Shown: positions 51,941-60,442, counted from the first letter of the stretch. The stretch is DNA of 64,000 nt from an uncultured Lachnospiraceae bacterium (GCA_902789735.1 CADAOZ010000013.1:1-64000); one strand, 5' to 3'. Made by a program: numbers and translations. The notes: generated by a model not told the origin, from the sequence alone.

Positions 51941-52531
51941 TTAATTCAGCAGTCCGGCATGACGAAGGGTTCTCTTGAGGACTGTGCCTGTAATCCCGGC
52001 CAGGATCACCTTCAGGATCGCAGTCGGGATAAAGGGAAGCACACAGGCCGCAAAGCCGGCCGCCATGTTTTCATGGTTGACAGCGCCCAGATAGACGGCC
52101 GCGAACCAGATGGTTCCGACAAGATAGTTGAGGGCCGCCCCTGCAGCCAGTCCGCCATACAGGCAGAGATTATAGATAAGGGATTTTGTATTTCTGCCTG
52201 ACAGCTTTTCGCCGGCACTGTCACCCAGACCGGCCAGCAGAGGCATCAGGGGGAAAGAAATCAGAAAACCGCCTGTGGCGCCCATCAGGATTCCGATTCC
52301 CGCGGTAAAACCGGAAAAAACAGGCAGGCCGATCATACCAAGGATCAGATAAAGCAGGGCGGCAATGAAACCATCGGCAGGACCCAGGACAACGCCGGCT
52401 ATGGGGATGATCAGGGTCTGCAGGGTCATGGGCACCCCGCCGGGGAGGGGGATGCCCGGCAGCTGGGATATAATACAGATCACAGCTGTAAATAAAGCAA
52501 TATAAGTAATTCTGCGTACGTTCAGGGTCAT
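51941..52531 (-). CDS. bioY: biotin transporter BioY
   Basis: A 196-residue ECF substrate-binding component for biotin. It has six hydrophobic segments and the family motifs ISQLPGIPLPGGVPMTLQTL and LYLILGMIGLPVFSGFTAGIG. It needs an ECF module (EcfT/EcfA) encoded elsewhere. GAGAGG lies upstream of the ATG. Its promoter carries a clear BirA operator, which supports the assignment. Confidence 0.96.
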   Translation of the reverse strand: MTLNVRRITYIALFTAVICIISQLPGIPLPGGVPMTLQTLIIPIAGVVLGPADGFIAALLYLILGMIGLPVFSGFTAGIGILMGATGGFLISFPLMPLLAGLGDSAGEKLSGRNTKSLIYNLCLYGGLAAGAALNYLVGTIWFAAVYLGAVNHENMAAGFAACVLPFIPTAILKVILAGITGTVLKRTLRHAGLLN

Positions 52532-52558
52532 TTCGATCAGCCTCTCTTCATTGTTTTT

Positions 52559-52597
52559 CTATATATCTATATATTCTCTATATATATCTATATATTT
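52559..52597. repeat. TATA-type microsatellite in the bioY leader
   Basis: Several CTATATAT units run together between the bioY promoter and start codon. They make an AT-only leader; no function is evident. Confidence 0.6.
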
Positions 52598-52618
52598 CTT
52601 ACAGATTTCTAATCCGAA

Positions 52619-52647
52619 ATGATACTCTTTCCGGCATATAATGTCAA
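52619..52647 (-). promoter_or_regulatory. bioY promoter
   Basis: On the minus strand TTGACA (52642-52647) and TATCAT (52619-52624) are separated by exactly 17 bases. The -35 hexamer is part of the BirA operator. Confidence 0.85.
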
Positions 52648-52672
52648 CCCTTGCTATATAGCAAGGTTAACA
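52642..52672. promoter_or_regulatory. BirA (biotin repressor) operator
   Basis: TGTCAACC and GGTTAACA arms are separated by 15 bases (52650-52664), which are themselves palindromic (TTGCTATATAGCAA). Gram-positive BirA sites have the form TTGTNAACC-N14/15-GGTTNACAA. It overlaps the -35 of bioY, so biotinyl-AMP-bound BirA would block transcription. Confidence 0.88.
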
Positions 52673-52680
52673 TTAATGAA

Positions 52681-52715
52681 CTGGTACAGAAAGACCAGTA
52701 CTGGTACAGAAAGAC
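52681..52715. repeat. 15-bp direct repeat
   Basis: CTGGTACAGAAAGAC occurs at 52681-52695 and again at 52701-52715, between the bioY operator and the next terminator. No gene lies here. Confidence 0.7.
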
Positions 52716-52749
52716 GGAGGCAGATTCTTCTGATCTTGTAACAGAAACG

Positions 52750-52800
52750 CCGCAAAAAACAGAAACATCCCGGCGTCTTTACAAAGTAGACGTCGGGATG
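52750..52800 (-). terminator. minus-strand terminator of the histidine-phosphatase gene
   Basis: On the minus strand CATCCCGACGTCT pairs with AGACGCCGGGATG (one mismatch), followed by a TTTCTGTTTTTT tract. Confidence 0.8.
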
Positions 52801-52842
52801 CCGTTGAAGCCTGCTTCGTTACACGCAAAGCGTACGAAGCTT

Positions 52843-53424
52843 TCAGTTGACTTTTATGGTCTCGAGATAAGAGTGTCTGCCATTTTCAGAAGAGAAGACC
52901 CGGATCTCACAGTTATGGGGCTTGGGCCTCCAGCAGATCCCGTTGGGCTTATCCATCATGTAACCCGTCAGGGCACGCATGATTCCGCCATGGCAGGAAA
53001 TCAGCACGTTTTCATAGTCCCTGGATTCCACTTCCCGCAGAAATTCGCTGCTGCGTCTGCGCAGAGAGGCAATGGTCTCGACTTTGGGAGGAGCCGGAAA
53101 GATTTCCGGCAGGGCCCAGTAGAGGGTCATGGAAGGCCCCAGAAGATAATAATTCTTCTGCTCATAGTTACCGAAATCCGCCTCAATGATTCTTTTGTCA
53201 ATGATAACTTCGGACGGATCCACCCCTCCGATGATGGCGCCTGTCATGATGGCCCGGTTCAGGGGGCTGGCATATACAGCGTCAAAATGTACATCGCCGA
53301 TGCGCTGGCGGGCCATGCGGGCCTGCTCCAGTCCTTTTTCATTCAGGGGCTCGTCTGTCAGGCCCTGCATCAGCCTGGCCTTATTCAGTCTTGTCTGTCC
53401 ATGTCTTGTGATCCAGATCTTCAT
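52843..53424 (-). CDS. histidine phosphatase (phosphoglycerate-mutase-like)
   Basis: A 193-residue enzyme of the histidine phosphatase superfamily. The active-site motif is WITRHGQTRLN (phospho-accepting His), with the second catalytic His in ISCHGGIMRAL. It acts on small phosphomonoesters such as sugar phosphates or alpha-ribazole phosphate. It begins 14 bases after a lipoprotein gene, so the two are probably cotranscribed. The ribosome site is weak (GGAAAAG). Confidence 0.92.
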   Translation of the reverse strand: MKIWITRHGQTRLNKARLMQGLTDEPLNEKGLEQARMARQRIGDVHFDAVYASPLNRAIMTGAIIGGVDPSEVIIDKRIIEADFGNYEQKNYYLLGPSMTLYWALPEIFPAPPKVETIASLRRRSSEFLREVESRDYENVLISCHGGIMRALTGYMMDKPNGICWRPKPHNCEIRVFSSENGRHSYLETIKVN

Positions 53425-53438
53425 TGATTATCTTTTCC

Positions 53439-53909
53439 TTATTTTCTCTTCTGGAATGTATATGTGATCTCACCGATCGTAAATATGATCCTGCTGCCCT
53501 GGATGGTAAAGGGGATTTTTGTCTTATTATTATTGACCAGGAAGACCGTGGAATCCCAGAGTCCCTTGAGCACGTCTTCCGTGCCCAGCCGCATTTCCAG
53601 CTTGCCGTTGTCCTTGAGCATCAGATATACGGTCGTATCATTGAAATCATCCGTGATCAGCGCTTCTCTGTCATAGGTCTCCCCCTTCCATTCCGCCTCA
53701 TAGATGGTATAGTAGCCGGATATGCCGTTAATCAGATCAATGTCCTCCTGACCGGAAGCCGGAACAGCAGTTGTAGAAGCCTCGGAGGCCTGATCTCCTT
53801 TACCGGAAGTCCCAGTCCCCTGACAGGCTGTCATACTGACCGACATGGCCAGGACCAGCAGCAGGGCAGAGAGAGAATAGAACAGTTTGCCGAAACCAGT
53901 TTTTTTCAT
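53439..53909 (-). CDS. small lipoprotein of unknown function
   Basis: A 156-residue predicted lipoprotein. The signal ends in lipobox MTACQG, followed by a Gly/Ser/Thr-rich linker. The mature domain (YYTIYEAEWKGETYDREALI onward, then VYLMLKDNGKLEMRLG and FTIQGSRIIFTIGEITYTFQ) is a beta-rich fold of the kind seen in many clostridial lipoproteins. Function is unknown. It shares a transcript with the histidine phosphatase and is divergent from the MoxR operon, with repeat cluster C between. Confidence 0.78.
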   Translation of the reverse strand: MKKTGFGKLFYSLSALLLVLAMSVSMTACQGTGTSGKGDQASEASTTAVPASGQEDIDLINGISGYYTIYEAEWKGETYDREALITDDFNDTTVYLMLKDNGKLEMRLGTEDVLKGLWDSTVFLVNNNKTKIPFTIQGSRIIFTIGEITYTFQKRK

Positions 53910-53999
53910 AAGTTTGACTCCAATCTTTGGATAATGATGTGCTTTATTCTATCATTTTAGGATGAGGATGTCACTTTTAACTTTAGGGAAATCCCAATA

Positions 54000-54067
54000 T
54001 GAACCGGGCGTCAGACTTCCGGTTCATGTGGACCGGAAGTCTGACGCCCGGTTCACTTCCCGGTTCA
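54000..54067. repeat. palindromic repeat, cluster C: inverted pair plus half copy
   Basis: A reverse-oriented unit at 54000-54026 faces a forward unit at 54029-54055 (one base changed in the TGAACCGG arm), separated by two bases; a half unit follows at 54056-54067. The units are 27 bases here. The cluster lies between the divergent lipoprotein and MoxR genes. Confidence 0.88.
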
Positions 54068-54109
54068 CCACGCAGCCTGGAAGTCAGCCCCCCTGTCTCA
54101 ATGGCTGTA

Positions 54110-54118
54110 TGCTATAAT
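54110..54118 (+). promoter_or_regulatory. extended -10 promoter of the MoxR operon
   Basis: TGCTATAAT is an extended -10 element about 42 bases before the moxR start and 42 bases after the last repeat half. Confidence 0.55.
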
Positions 54119-54159
54119 AAGCATGATTTAACGGAATTATATGTTGAGAGGTTGCAAAA

Positions 54160-55119
54160 ATGAGCAAAGAGAATATCCTGCGCATTGAGGATAATATAGA
54201 CAGAATCCTTGTGGGATGTAAAAAAACGATTCACTTTGTACTGGTCGGTCTGCTGGCCGGGGGAAATATTCTGCTGGAGGATGTACCCGGCACCGGCAAG
54301 ACAACGCTGGCCAGATCTCTGGCCAGGTCCATTCAGGCGGATTACAGCCGGATCCAGTTCACGCCGGATCTGCTGCCTTCGGATGTGACGGGCCTTTCTG
54401 TCTGGAATCAGGCCGCCGGCCGTTTCGAATTCAAGCCCGGTCCGGTCTTCACCAACATTCTGCTGGCCGATGAGATCAACCGGGCCGCGCCCAGGACCCA
54501 GGCCGGTCTGCTGGAATGCATGGAGGAAAGACAGGTGACCGCAGATGGGGTGACCCGTAAGCTGGAAGAGCCTTTCTTCGTGATCGCGACCCAGAATCCG
54601 GTCGAGACCAGCGGGACATTTCCCCTGCCGGAAGCGCAGATGGACCGTTTCATCATGCGCCTGCGCCTGGGATTTCCGGAGGGACAGGCCGAAGTGGAGA
54701 TGATCCGCCGCCACCTGCACAGCCGTCTCATGGAAGATCTTCTTCCCGTAGCTTCAAAAGAAGATATCCTGGAGGCAAGGCAGGAAATCCGTACAGTCCG
54801 TCTTTCCGAGGACCTGATGGCCTATATTACCGAGCTGACCGGCGCCACAAGAAAACGAAAGGATGTGGCCTGCGGGGTCAGTCCCAGAGGCACCCTGGCC
54901 CTGGTCCGCTGTGCCCAGGCACAGGCGTGGCTGCAGGGACGCGGCTACGTAGTCCCGGAAGATATAAAAAAGCTGGCAGTGCCTGTCCTGGCCCACCGCC
55001 TTGTCCTGGTCCAGCGCTACGGCATGTCAAAAGACCAGAAAGTAATCATTGAGCAGGTGACAGACCGTCTGCATGTACCCTCCGAAGAGCTGCATGAGGG
55101 GAAAGGAGAGGATGCGTAA
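54160..55119 (+). CDS. MoxR-family AAA+ ATPase
   Basis: A 319-residue ATPase. Walker A is VPGTGKTTLARSL, Walker B LLADEINRAAPRTQ, sensor 1 VIATQNPVE, and FPLPEAQMDRF is the MoxR-family signature. MoxR proteins act as chaperone-like remodelers of proteins bearing von Willebrand or DUF58 domains. The gene overlaps the DUF58 gene by one base, the usual MoxR-DUF58-DUF4129 arrangement. A GAGAGG ribosome site lies upstream. The cluster often relates to cell-wall or stress functions in Gram-positives. Confidence 0.95.
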   Translation: MSKENILRIEDNIDRILVGCKKTIHFVLVGLLAGGNILLEDVPGTGKTTLARSLARSIQADYSRIQFTPDLLPSDVTGLSVWNQAAGRFEFKPGPVFTNILLADEINRAAPRTQAGLLECMEERQVTADGVTRKLEEPFFVIATQNPVETSGTFPLPEAQMDRFIMRLRLGFPEGQAEVEMIRRHLHSRLMEDLLPVASKEDILEARQEIRTVRLSEDLMAYITELTGATRKRKDVACGVSPRGTLALVRCAQAQAWLQGRGYVVPEDIKKLAVPVLAHRLVLVQRYGMSKDQKVIIEQVTDRLHVPSEELHEGKGEDA

Positions 55120-56240
55120 TGCTGCTTCTCTGGATTCCTGCCGTACTGCTTCTTTTATACTTCGCCATACATCTGATCTACCGGTATTTCTGCACCAGGG
55201 ACCTGCAGGTGGAACTTGAATTTCTCCATGACCGGATTCCCGAAGAAGGAGAGTCCATCCTCCTGGAGAAAGTATCCAACCGGGGGCTCTGGCCGCTGCC
55301 GGTCCTTGTCCTTTCCTTTAAGACCGGCAGCGGACTGACCGTAGATCACAACCGCAACGCCTCTGTAACAGATATGGTCAATGTAACAGAGTATTTCAGT
55401 CTGTCCCCGCGGGAGGAAATCAGCCGGCGGCATCCGGTCGAAAGCCGGAAACGGGGCATCTACCTGATCGAAGAAGTATCCGTTACGCTTCCGTCCTTTT
55501 TTACCGGCAGCCGTCACTTTATCCATTATCCCCAGATGACCCGGCTGACGGTCTGCCCCAGGACCCTGCAGATGCCGGAGCTGCGGCAGATGACGGAAAA
55601 GATCTTCGGCGATTATCTGACAGACACAAGACTCTATCAGGATGTCTTTTCTTTCCGGGGCATCCGGGAATATGTACCCGGCGATCCGCTGAACGCCATG
55701 AACTGGAAGGCGTCCGCCAGGACCGGACAGTATATGGTCAACCAGCGGGATTATACAGCCGGCCGGGAGGTCGTCATTCTCCTGAATCTGGATCCTCCCT
55801 CCATCCTGTATTCCGAAACGCTGATGGAAAACGATATCCGGGTGGCCATGACTGTTTTTACCGACTGCATTGGCCATCATATTCCGGTCAGCCTGGTTAC
55901 CAATGGTCTGGATCCTGCCGGTGCCGGCGAAATCAGACTGGACGCAGGCTGCTCCCCCGGCCATCTGCAGGCCGCAGCGGATGCGCTGGCCGGAATCCGG
56001 CTGACCCACATAAGCCGGCCCTGTTATCAGATTCTGGAAGAGATCCTGGCCGGCCCCGCGGAGAGCCGGGATGCTTTCTGTCTGATCTCTTCCAACCAGG
56101 GCGATCCCCTGATCCGGGCCGCGGAAGGCTTTGTCCGCAGCGGCCGCAGGCTGTACTGGATCTGTCCGGCGGATGAAGATACCCCGGTCAAAACGGTTCC
56201 TTCCATAATCGCCTTTCAGGCAGTGCTTTTCAAAACCTGA
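55119..56240 (+). CDS. DUF58-domain membrane protein
   Basis: A 373-residue protein anchored by an N-terminal segment (MLLLWIPAVLLLLYFAIHL). The DUF58 core is FRGIREYVPGDPLNAMNWKASARTGQYMVNQRDYTAGREVVILLNLDP, whose YxPGDxxxxxNWKxSAR motif is the family hallmark and which leads into a von Willebrand-like domain. It is the usual partner of the MoxR ATPase. It overlaps moxR and lies 31 bases before the DUF4129 gene. Confidence 0.95.
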   Translation: MLLLWIPAVLLLLYFAIHLIYRYFCTRDLQVELEFLHDRIPEEGESILLEKVSNRGLWPLPVLVLSFKTGSGLTVDHNRNASVTDMVNVTEYFSLSPREEISRRHPVESRKRGIYLIEEVSVTLPSFFTGSRHFIHYPQMTRLTVCPRTLQMPELRQMTEKIFGDYLTDTRLYQDVFSFRGIREYVPGDPLNAMNWKASARTGQYMVNQRDYTAGREVVILLNLDPPSILYSETLMENDIRVAMTVFTDCIGHHIPVSLVTNGLDPAGAGEIRLDAGCSPGHLQAAADALAGIRLTHISRPCYQILEEILAGPAESRDAFCLISSNQGDPLIRAAEGFVRSGRRLYWICPADEDTPVKTVPSIIAFQAVLFKT

Positions 56241-56271
56241 CAGATTTTTATGACAGGAGTGTACCTATATC

Positions 56272-57561
56272 ATGAAATCCAACGGATCTGACGACAACCG
56301 GATACGGCCTGAGAGCAGATACCTGCATGGCATCCGTATGGCGACCAATTGTCTGCTGACCGGTCAGATCTCCGCGTTTGCCGGTCTGCTTACGGAATCG
56401 TCACCCATACAGATTCTTTCCGCCTGCGCCGTGCTGGCCGCTTTCTCCCTGGCCGCAGACAGGATCCAGCACAGGATCCGGGCCTTTGGCAGATATTCTG
56501 TCTGTATGCTGACCTCGGCAGGCGCCGCCTGTCTGTGCCTTCTGTTCATCAACAGGAAATTGTTCCCGGTCCACGCGGGCCTGCTCGTCCTCTTTATGCT
56601 TTCTTTCTATATGGGACGGATCCGGCAGAGAAGGGTCTTCTACCCGGAGATCCACATGCTGGTCTATCCGGCTGTCATTTATATCGCCGGAAGGATCGCG
56701 AAGTCTGCCGCCCTTCAGCTTCTGGGCATCAGCTGCGAAATCTTACTGGTCCTGCTGTTTCTGCAGTTCCGTAACCAGAAAAGTCTGGATTATACGCTGA
56801 TGATCGCTGAAAACTACGCCCGGGTCCCTTTTGGGCGGATCACCAGGATGAACAATACCATACTCGCGGTCTACCTTCTGTTTTCCATGGGACTGGCGGT
56901 CCTGCTGTCCTTCCTGATCGACGGGGAGCCGGTCTTTTTCGATCTTTTATCCTGGGTCTTTGCCTTCTGTGCCTGGCTCATGCTCCTTCTGTTCGGTCTT
57001 CTGGCCAGACTGCTGCCGGATCTGAACCTGCCCGCGTACGGAAGCGGCGGCCAGCTGCTTTTCAATCTGGCGGAGGATGACCAGCTGCCTGCCTGGCTTC
57101 GGACCCTGCGCAGCATATTCTACTATGCCTGCAGAGCTCTATGTCTTATCCTTCTGGCGATCCTGATTTATCGTGTCCTGCGCGGCCTGTATTTTGATTT
57201 CAGGGCCGCGGACCCCGAAACAGGAGACAGCCGCAGGCATCTGGAGCCGGAAGAGAAGAAGCGCCAAAAGAGCGCAGCCCTGAAGCGGCCGGCCTGGCTG
57301 GATTTCAGTATTGCCGGCAGGATCCGCCGCAGATACCTTGCTTTTCTGCTGCTGCATCCGGAACATACGAAGATCCGGGCCAGCCAGACGCCGGAGGAAG
57401 TGCTGGAGACCGTCTCCGGACTGCGTCTGGACCAGTCCGGTCAACTGGCAGGGATCCACCGGATCTATGAAAAAGCGAGATACGCGCCGGATGAAGTAAA
57501 CGCGGAGGACCTGAAGATGATCCGGAAGTCCATCCGGGAGTATCCGTTTGAGAGCCGGTGA
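56272..57561 (+). CDS. DUF4129-like membrane protein
   Basis: A 429-residue protein with about seven membrane segments (residues 25-200 and 235-310) and a soluble C-terminal domain. The last 80 residues (RYLAFLLLHPEHTKIRASQTPEEVLETVS, then YEKARYAPDEVNAEDLKMIRK) match DUF4129, typical of the third gene of MoxR-DUF58 operons. A transglutaminase domain, often fused here, is absent. Expected to work with the other two in an envelope function that is not established. Confidence 0.85.
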   Translation: MKSNGSDDNRIRPESRYLHGIRMATNCLLTGQISAFAGLLTESSPIQILSACAVLAAFSLAADRIQHRIRAFGRYSVCMLTSAGAACLCLLFINRKLFPVHAGLLVLFMLSFYMGRIRQRRVFYPEIHMLVYPAVIYIAGRIAKSAALQLLGISCEILLVLLFLQFRNQKSLDYTLMIAENYARVPFGRITRMNNTILAVYLLFSMGLAVLLSFLIDGEPVFFDLLSWVFAFCAWLMLLLFGLLARLLPDLNLPAYGSGGQLLFNLAEDDQLPAWLRTLRSIFYYACRALCLILLAILIYRVLRGLYFDFRAADPETGDSRRHLEPEEKKRQKSAALKRPAWLDFSIAGRIRRRYLAFLLLHPEHTKIRASQTPEEVLETVSGLRLDQSGQLAGIHRIYEKARYAPDEVNAEDLKMIRKSIREYPFESR

Positions 57562-57574
57562 GGCGCATCTGCGG

Positions 57575-57631
57575 CATAAAAAACGCGCCTGCCGCCGGTC
57601 GGCACGAAGCCTCTGGTTTCCGGCGGCAGGC
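57575..57631 (-). terminator. minus-strand terminator of degV-marR
   Basis: On the minus strand CCGGCGGCAGGC is the second arm of a 12-bp stem with GCCTGCCGCCGG, followed by GCG and six T. Confidence 0.85.
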
Positions 57632-57646
57632 ACGGTCAGTGAAGAT

Positions 57647-58096
57647 TTACGCGTTCATCAGACCTTCCTCACAGATGCCGCGCATATTGGCGGCAATGAG
57701 GTCCAGACAGTGATACATATTTTCGCGCATTTCATCGGTTATGCCCTGACCGGCCAGGTCCAGGGCCACAGCGGCACACGCCCGGATCTGGGCGGCGATC
57801 GTACGGCCCAGGGGCGTAAGTTTCGGATTCACCCTGTATCTGGAGCCGGTATAGGGTTCTACGATTCCTTTTTTCTGAAAATCGGCGATCGCCCTTGAAA
57901 CGTCTGCCTTATCACGCTGACAGAGGTCCGCAAGACGGGCCGCGGTGATTTCCTCCTCATACCCGTCGAGCAGCACCAGGTATATAGCGTGCGTCCCCCG
58001 CAATCCGTATTTTTTCATTTCTTCCGTCGCGATTCTGTTCCAATATCTGGAAATGTTAAAAATATCCAAAGTAAAATGCTCAAAACGGTTTTCCAT
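57647..58096 (-). CDS. MarR-family transcriptional regulator
   Basis: A 149-residue winged-helix regulator. The DNA-binding part is YLVLLDGYEEEITAARLADLCQRDKADVSRAIADFQKKGIV, followed by the wing YTGSRYRVNPKLTPLG, with flanking dimerisation helices. It lies 61 bases downstream of degV in the same direction, so both are probably transcribed from the promoter at 59068-59096, where operator-like palindromes suggest autoregulation. Ligand and wider targets are unknown. Confidence 0.92.
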   Translation of the reverse strand: MENRFEHFTLDIFNISRYWNRIATEEMKKYGLRGTHAIYLVLLDGYEEEITAARLADLCQRDKADVSRAIADFQKKGIVEPYTGSRYRVNPKLTPLGRTIAAQIRACAAVALDLAGQGITDEMRENMYHCLDLIAANMRGICEEGLMNA

Positions 58097-58157
58097 GACG
58101 CCATCCTTTCTGCCCGCTCTGCCGGGCCCGGAAGGCCGCGGCGGACACTGAATAACT

Positions 58158-59006
58158 TCATTTTACCGCACCGGATTTAAAATAGGCAACCGCCACTGCG
58201 CCGGGACCGGCATGTGTTCCGACGACGCTGCTGAGCTGGACCTGGTCCAGTCCGGCGACATGGCCTTCCCAGAGATACCGGCTGTCCTGAATATACTGAC
58301 GGAGCATTTCGTCGGAAAGCCCTGTATAACCGAGCAGAAGCGGCATGGAGAAATCGACATTGTCCTGCCGGATCTGCTCCGCAAGCAGGTTATTGGCCTT
58401 TTTGGAGCCCCGGGCCTTGCCGATCACGGCAAGCACGCCGTCCCTGCACGTAAGCACCGGTTTGATATTCAGTACACCGCCCGCGAATGCCGCTGCGCTG
58501 GAGATCCTGCCGCCTTTTTTCAGATACTCAAGGGTATCGACCATGGCGACCAGGCCGATCTCTTCACGTTTTTCGGTCAGGTGACGGGCAAGATCGTCCA
58601 GTCCCATTCCGTTTTCAGCGCAGCGCAGCGCATATAAGGCGAGTACGCCGGAAGCGATGGAGACATTCATGCTGTCAACGACACGGATATTCTCATAATC
58701 CTGCGCAGCGATGCAGGCACTCTGATAAGTACCGGAAAGGCGGGAAGAAACTGTGATCACTACAGCCTCTTCCCCGTTCTTTTTCAGCTCGCGAAATACC
58801 TTCGTGAAAGAATCCGGTGTCGCCTGACTCGTTTTGGGAAGATCCGGACCGGAAATCAGCTTCCGGTAAAACTCCTGCTTATTGATCGTGACGCCGTCAA
58901 CATAATCCGTCTCCCCGAAAGAAACGGTGAGCGGAATGACGGTAAACTGAGCACTGTATTTTTCTGCAATATCCACTGTGGAATCGATAATGATCTTTAC
59001 TGCCAT
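58158..59006 (-). CDS. DegV-family fatty-acid-binding protein
   Basis: A 282-residue DegV protein. Characteristic stretches are MAVKIIIDSTVDIAEKYSAQ with the conserved DST, TSQATPDSF, ISSRLSGTYQSA and AMVDTLEYLKKGGRISSAAAF. DegV/FakB proteins bind fatty acids and present them to the FakA kinase; no fakA is in this window. It starts the degV-marR unit. Confidence 0.93.
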   Translation of the reverse strand: MAVKIIIDSTVDIAEKYSAQFTVIPLTVSFGETDYVDGVTINKQEFYRKLISGPDLPKTSQATPDSFTKVFRELKKNGEEAVVITVSSRLSGTYQSACIAAQDYENIRVVDSMNVSIASGVLALYALRCAENGMGLDDLARHLTEKREEIGLVAMVDTLEYLKKGGRISSAAAFAGGVLNIKPVLTCRDGVLAVIGKARGSKKANNLLAEQIRQDNVDFSMPLLLGYTGLSDEMLRQYIQDSRYLWEGHVAGLDQVQLSSVVGTHAGPGAVAVAYFKSGAVK

Positions 59007-59046
59007 TTTCTGTTTTCTCCTTTAAATGAATCAAACTTTGATTGAT

Positions 59047-59102
59047 GTTGATTTATCAACGTTGAGAAGAATAACACTAACATGTTGAAATGTCAACATG
59101 TT
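59047..59102 (-). promoter_or_regulatory. degV promoter with two palindromic operators
   Basis: On the minus strand TTGACA (59091-59096) and TATTCT (59068-59073) are 17 bases apart. A 10-bp palindrome, AACATGTTGA with TCAACATGTT and a 4-nt spacer (59079-59102), overlaps the -35 and spacer; a second, GTTGAT-TT-ATCAAC (59047-59060), lies just downstream of the start site. Both suit binding by the MarR protein. Confidence 0.75.
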
Positions 59103-59243
59103 TTTTTGATTTTACGTTCCATGGGGATTACAGACGCTGTATCTTTTGGTGTTTGATATAATGAATCTCACGGATCACCTTCTATTGGCGGCACAGATAA
59201 TACTGCTATAATGAAAGAGGAAAACGGTTCCTGTAACATCCCG

Positions 59244-59310
59244 GCATGATTCCCGGGGCACGCGGGTGTGAATACGGGCGGGATTCCCGGGAAATGGATT
59301 CCCGTAACAA
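59244..59310 (+). other. GATTCCCG hairpin cluster before the rhomboid gene
   Basis: GATTCCCGG-type words occur three times, including the palindrome CGGGATTCCCG and GGGAA/TTCCC arms. The stretch could fold in the leader mRNA of the rhomboid gene. Nothing else is seen here. Confidence 0.35.
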
Positions 59311-59350
59311 AAAATGGAAATACGAGAGTAATGGAATAAAGGAGAGCGTA

Positions 59351-59923
59351 ATGGATTTTTTGCAGAGCAGGATCACGACAATACTGATACTGATCAATGT
59401 CGCAGTTTTCCTTCTGGAGACAAAGGACGGCGGCAGTACGAAGAGAGACGTTGCTCTGAAATATGGCGTGATGTATCCGCCTTATATCAGACAGGGACAG
59501 TTTTACCGCTTATTTACGGCGATGTTCCTGCATTTTGGCGTATATCATCTGTTATTCAACATGTACGCGCTTTCGGTGATCGGGCCTGCGGTAGATTATG
59601 TGTGCGGCCCCTTTATTTATCTGGCGGTATATCTGGCTGCCGGCCTGGCCGGCAACCTGGCCACCATGGCCTTTGATCAGCGGACAGGTAAGAACAACAT
59701 GTCGGCAGGCGCTTCCGGATGTATCTTCGGTCTTCTCGGGGCGTGTCTGGTCCTGGCAGTCGCCGGATACGGCTTTTCGCTGCGGAGCATTATGATCACG
59801 CTGGTCATCAATCTGGCTTATGGATTTTCAGCCAGAAATATCAATATGGTCTCCCATGCCGGCGGTTTCGCCGGGGGCGCCCTCATAATGCTGATCATCC
59901 TCGCGGGCAGAGGTCTGCTATAG
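59351..59923 (+). CDS. rhomboid-family intramembrane serine protease
   Basis: A 190-residue protein with six membrane segments. The catalytic Ser122 is in SAGASGCIFGLLGA and His169 in MVSHAGGFAGG; MFLHFGVYHLLFNMYAL supplies the conserved HxxxN oxyanion region. It cleaves transmembrane proteins within the bilayer. GGAGAG sets the ATG at 59351; a longer frame from 59246 lacks a ribosome site. Its TAG stop is followed in the same frame by an M3 peptidase remnant. Confidence 0.93.
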   Translation: MDFLQSRITTILILINVAVFLLETKDGGSTKRDVALKYGVMYPPYIRQGQFYRLFTAMFLHFGVYHLLFNMYALSVIGPAVDYVCGPFIYLAVYLAAGLAGNLATMAFDQRTGKNNMSAGASGCIFGLLGACLVLAVAGYGFSLRSIMITLVINLAYGFSARNINMVSHAGGFAGGALIMLIILAGRGLL

Positions 59924-60211
59924 ATTCCACAGATACCACATACCCCCTGGGTCTTTGATCATCCCTTCATGTATCCCTTCTACTATATCGACTATGCGCT
60001 GGCCCAGATGGGAGCCTTCCACCTGTACGGTCTCATGAAAACAGACCGCGGCCAGGCCTGGCGGGATTACCTGACCCTCTGCAGGGCCGGCGGCACAACG
60101 GGCTATTTTGACCTGCTTTCCCTGGCAGGTATTCCCAATCCTTTTGCGGAAGGAGTTGTCCGTAAATGCGTCGGACATGTGATCGATGAAATCATGGACC
60201 GCTATCAGTGA
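59924..60211 (+). pseudogene. C-terminal remnant of an M3-family oligoendopeptidase gene
   Basis: About 95 codons directly after the rhomboid stop and in the same frame encode PWVFDHPFMYPFYYIDYALAQ and WRDYLTLCRAGGTTGYFDLL, then LAGIPNPFAEG. These match the last helices of PepF-type M3 oligoendopeptidases (FYYIDYALAQ is a hallmark). The zinc site HExxH and the first 500 residues are missing. A short 80-residue open frame could start at 59969, but it lacks a ribosome site. I infer a deletion remnant. Confidence 0.75.
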
Positions 60212-60442
60212 AAACAGGAAAAGACAGATTTCATACCATTTATTAAATGCACTTAAGCATTTGATCGGAATTTTTTACATATAAGTAAAAAAGATAAGAT
60301 AAGATACTCAAAAACAGGACTTAGATTTAATATTTTACATATATTTTACATATGGACCATTAATTTCATGTAAAATTGAAGCAGAAGTTTTCCTACATTT
60401 AACTTTTTCTTTAAAGTTTTCGTGAAATCCGGAGGTCTTGTT

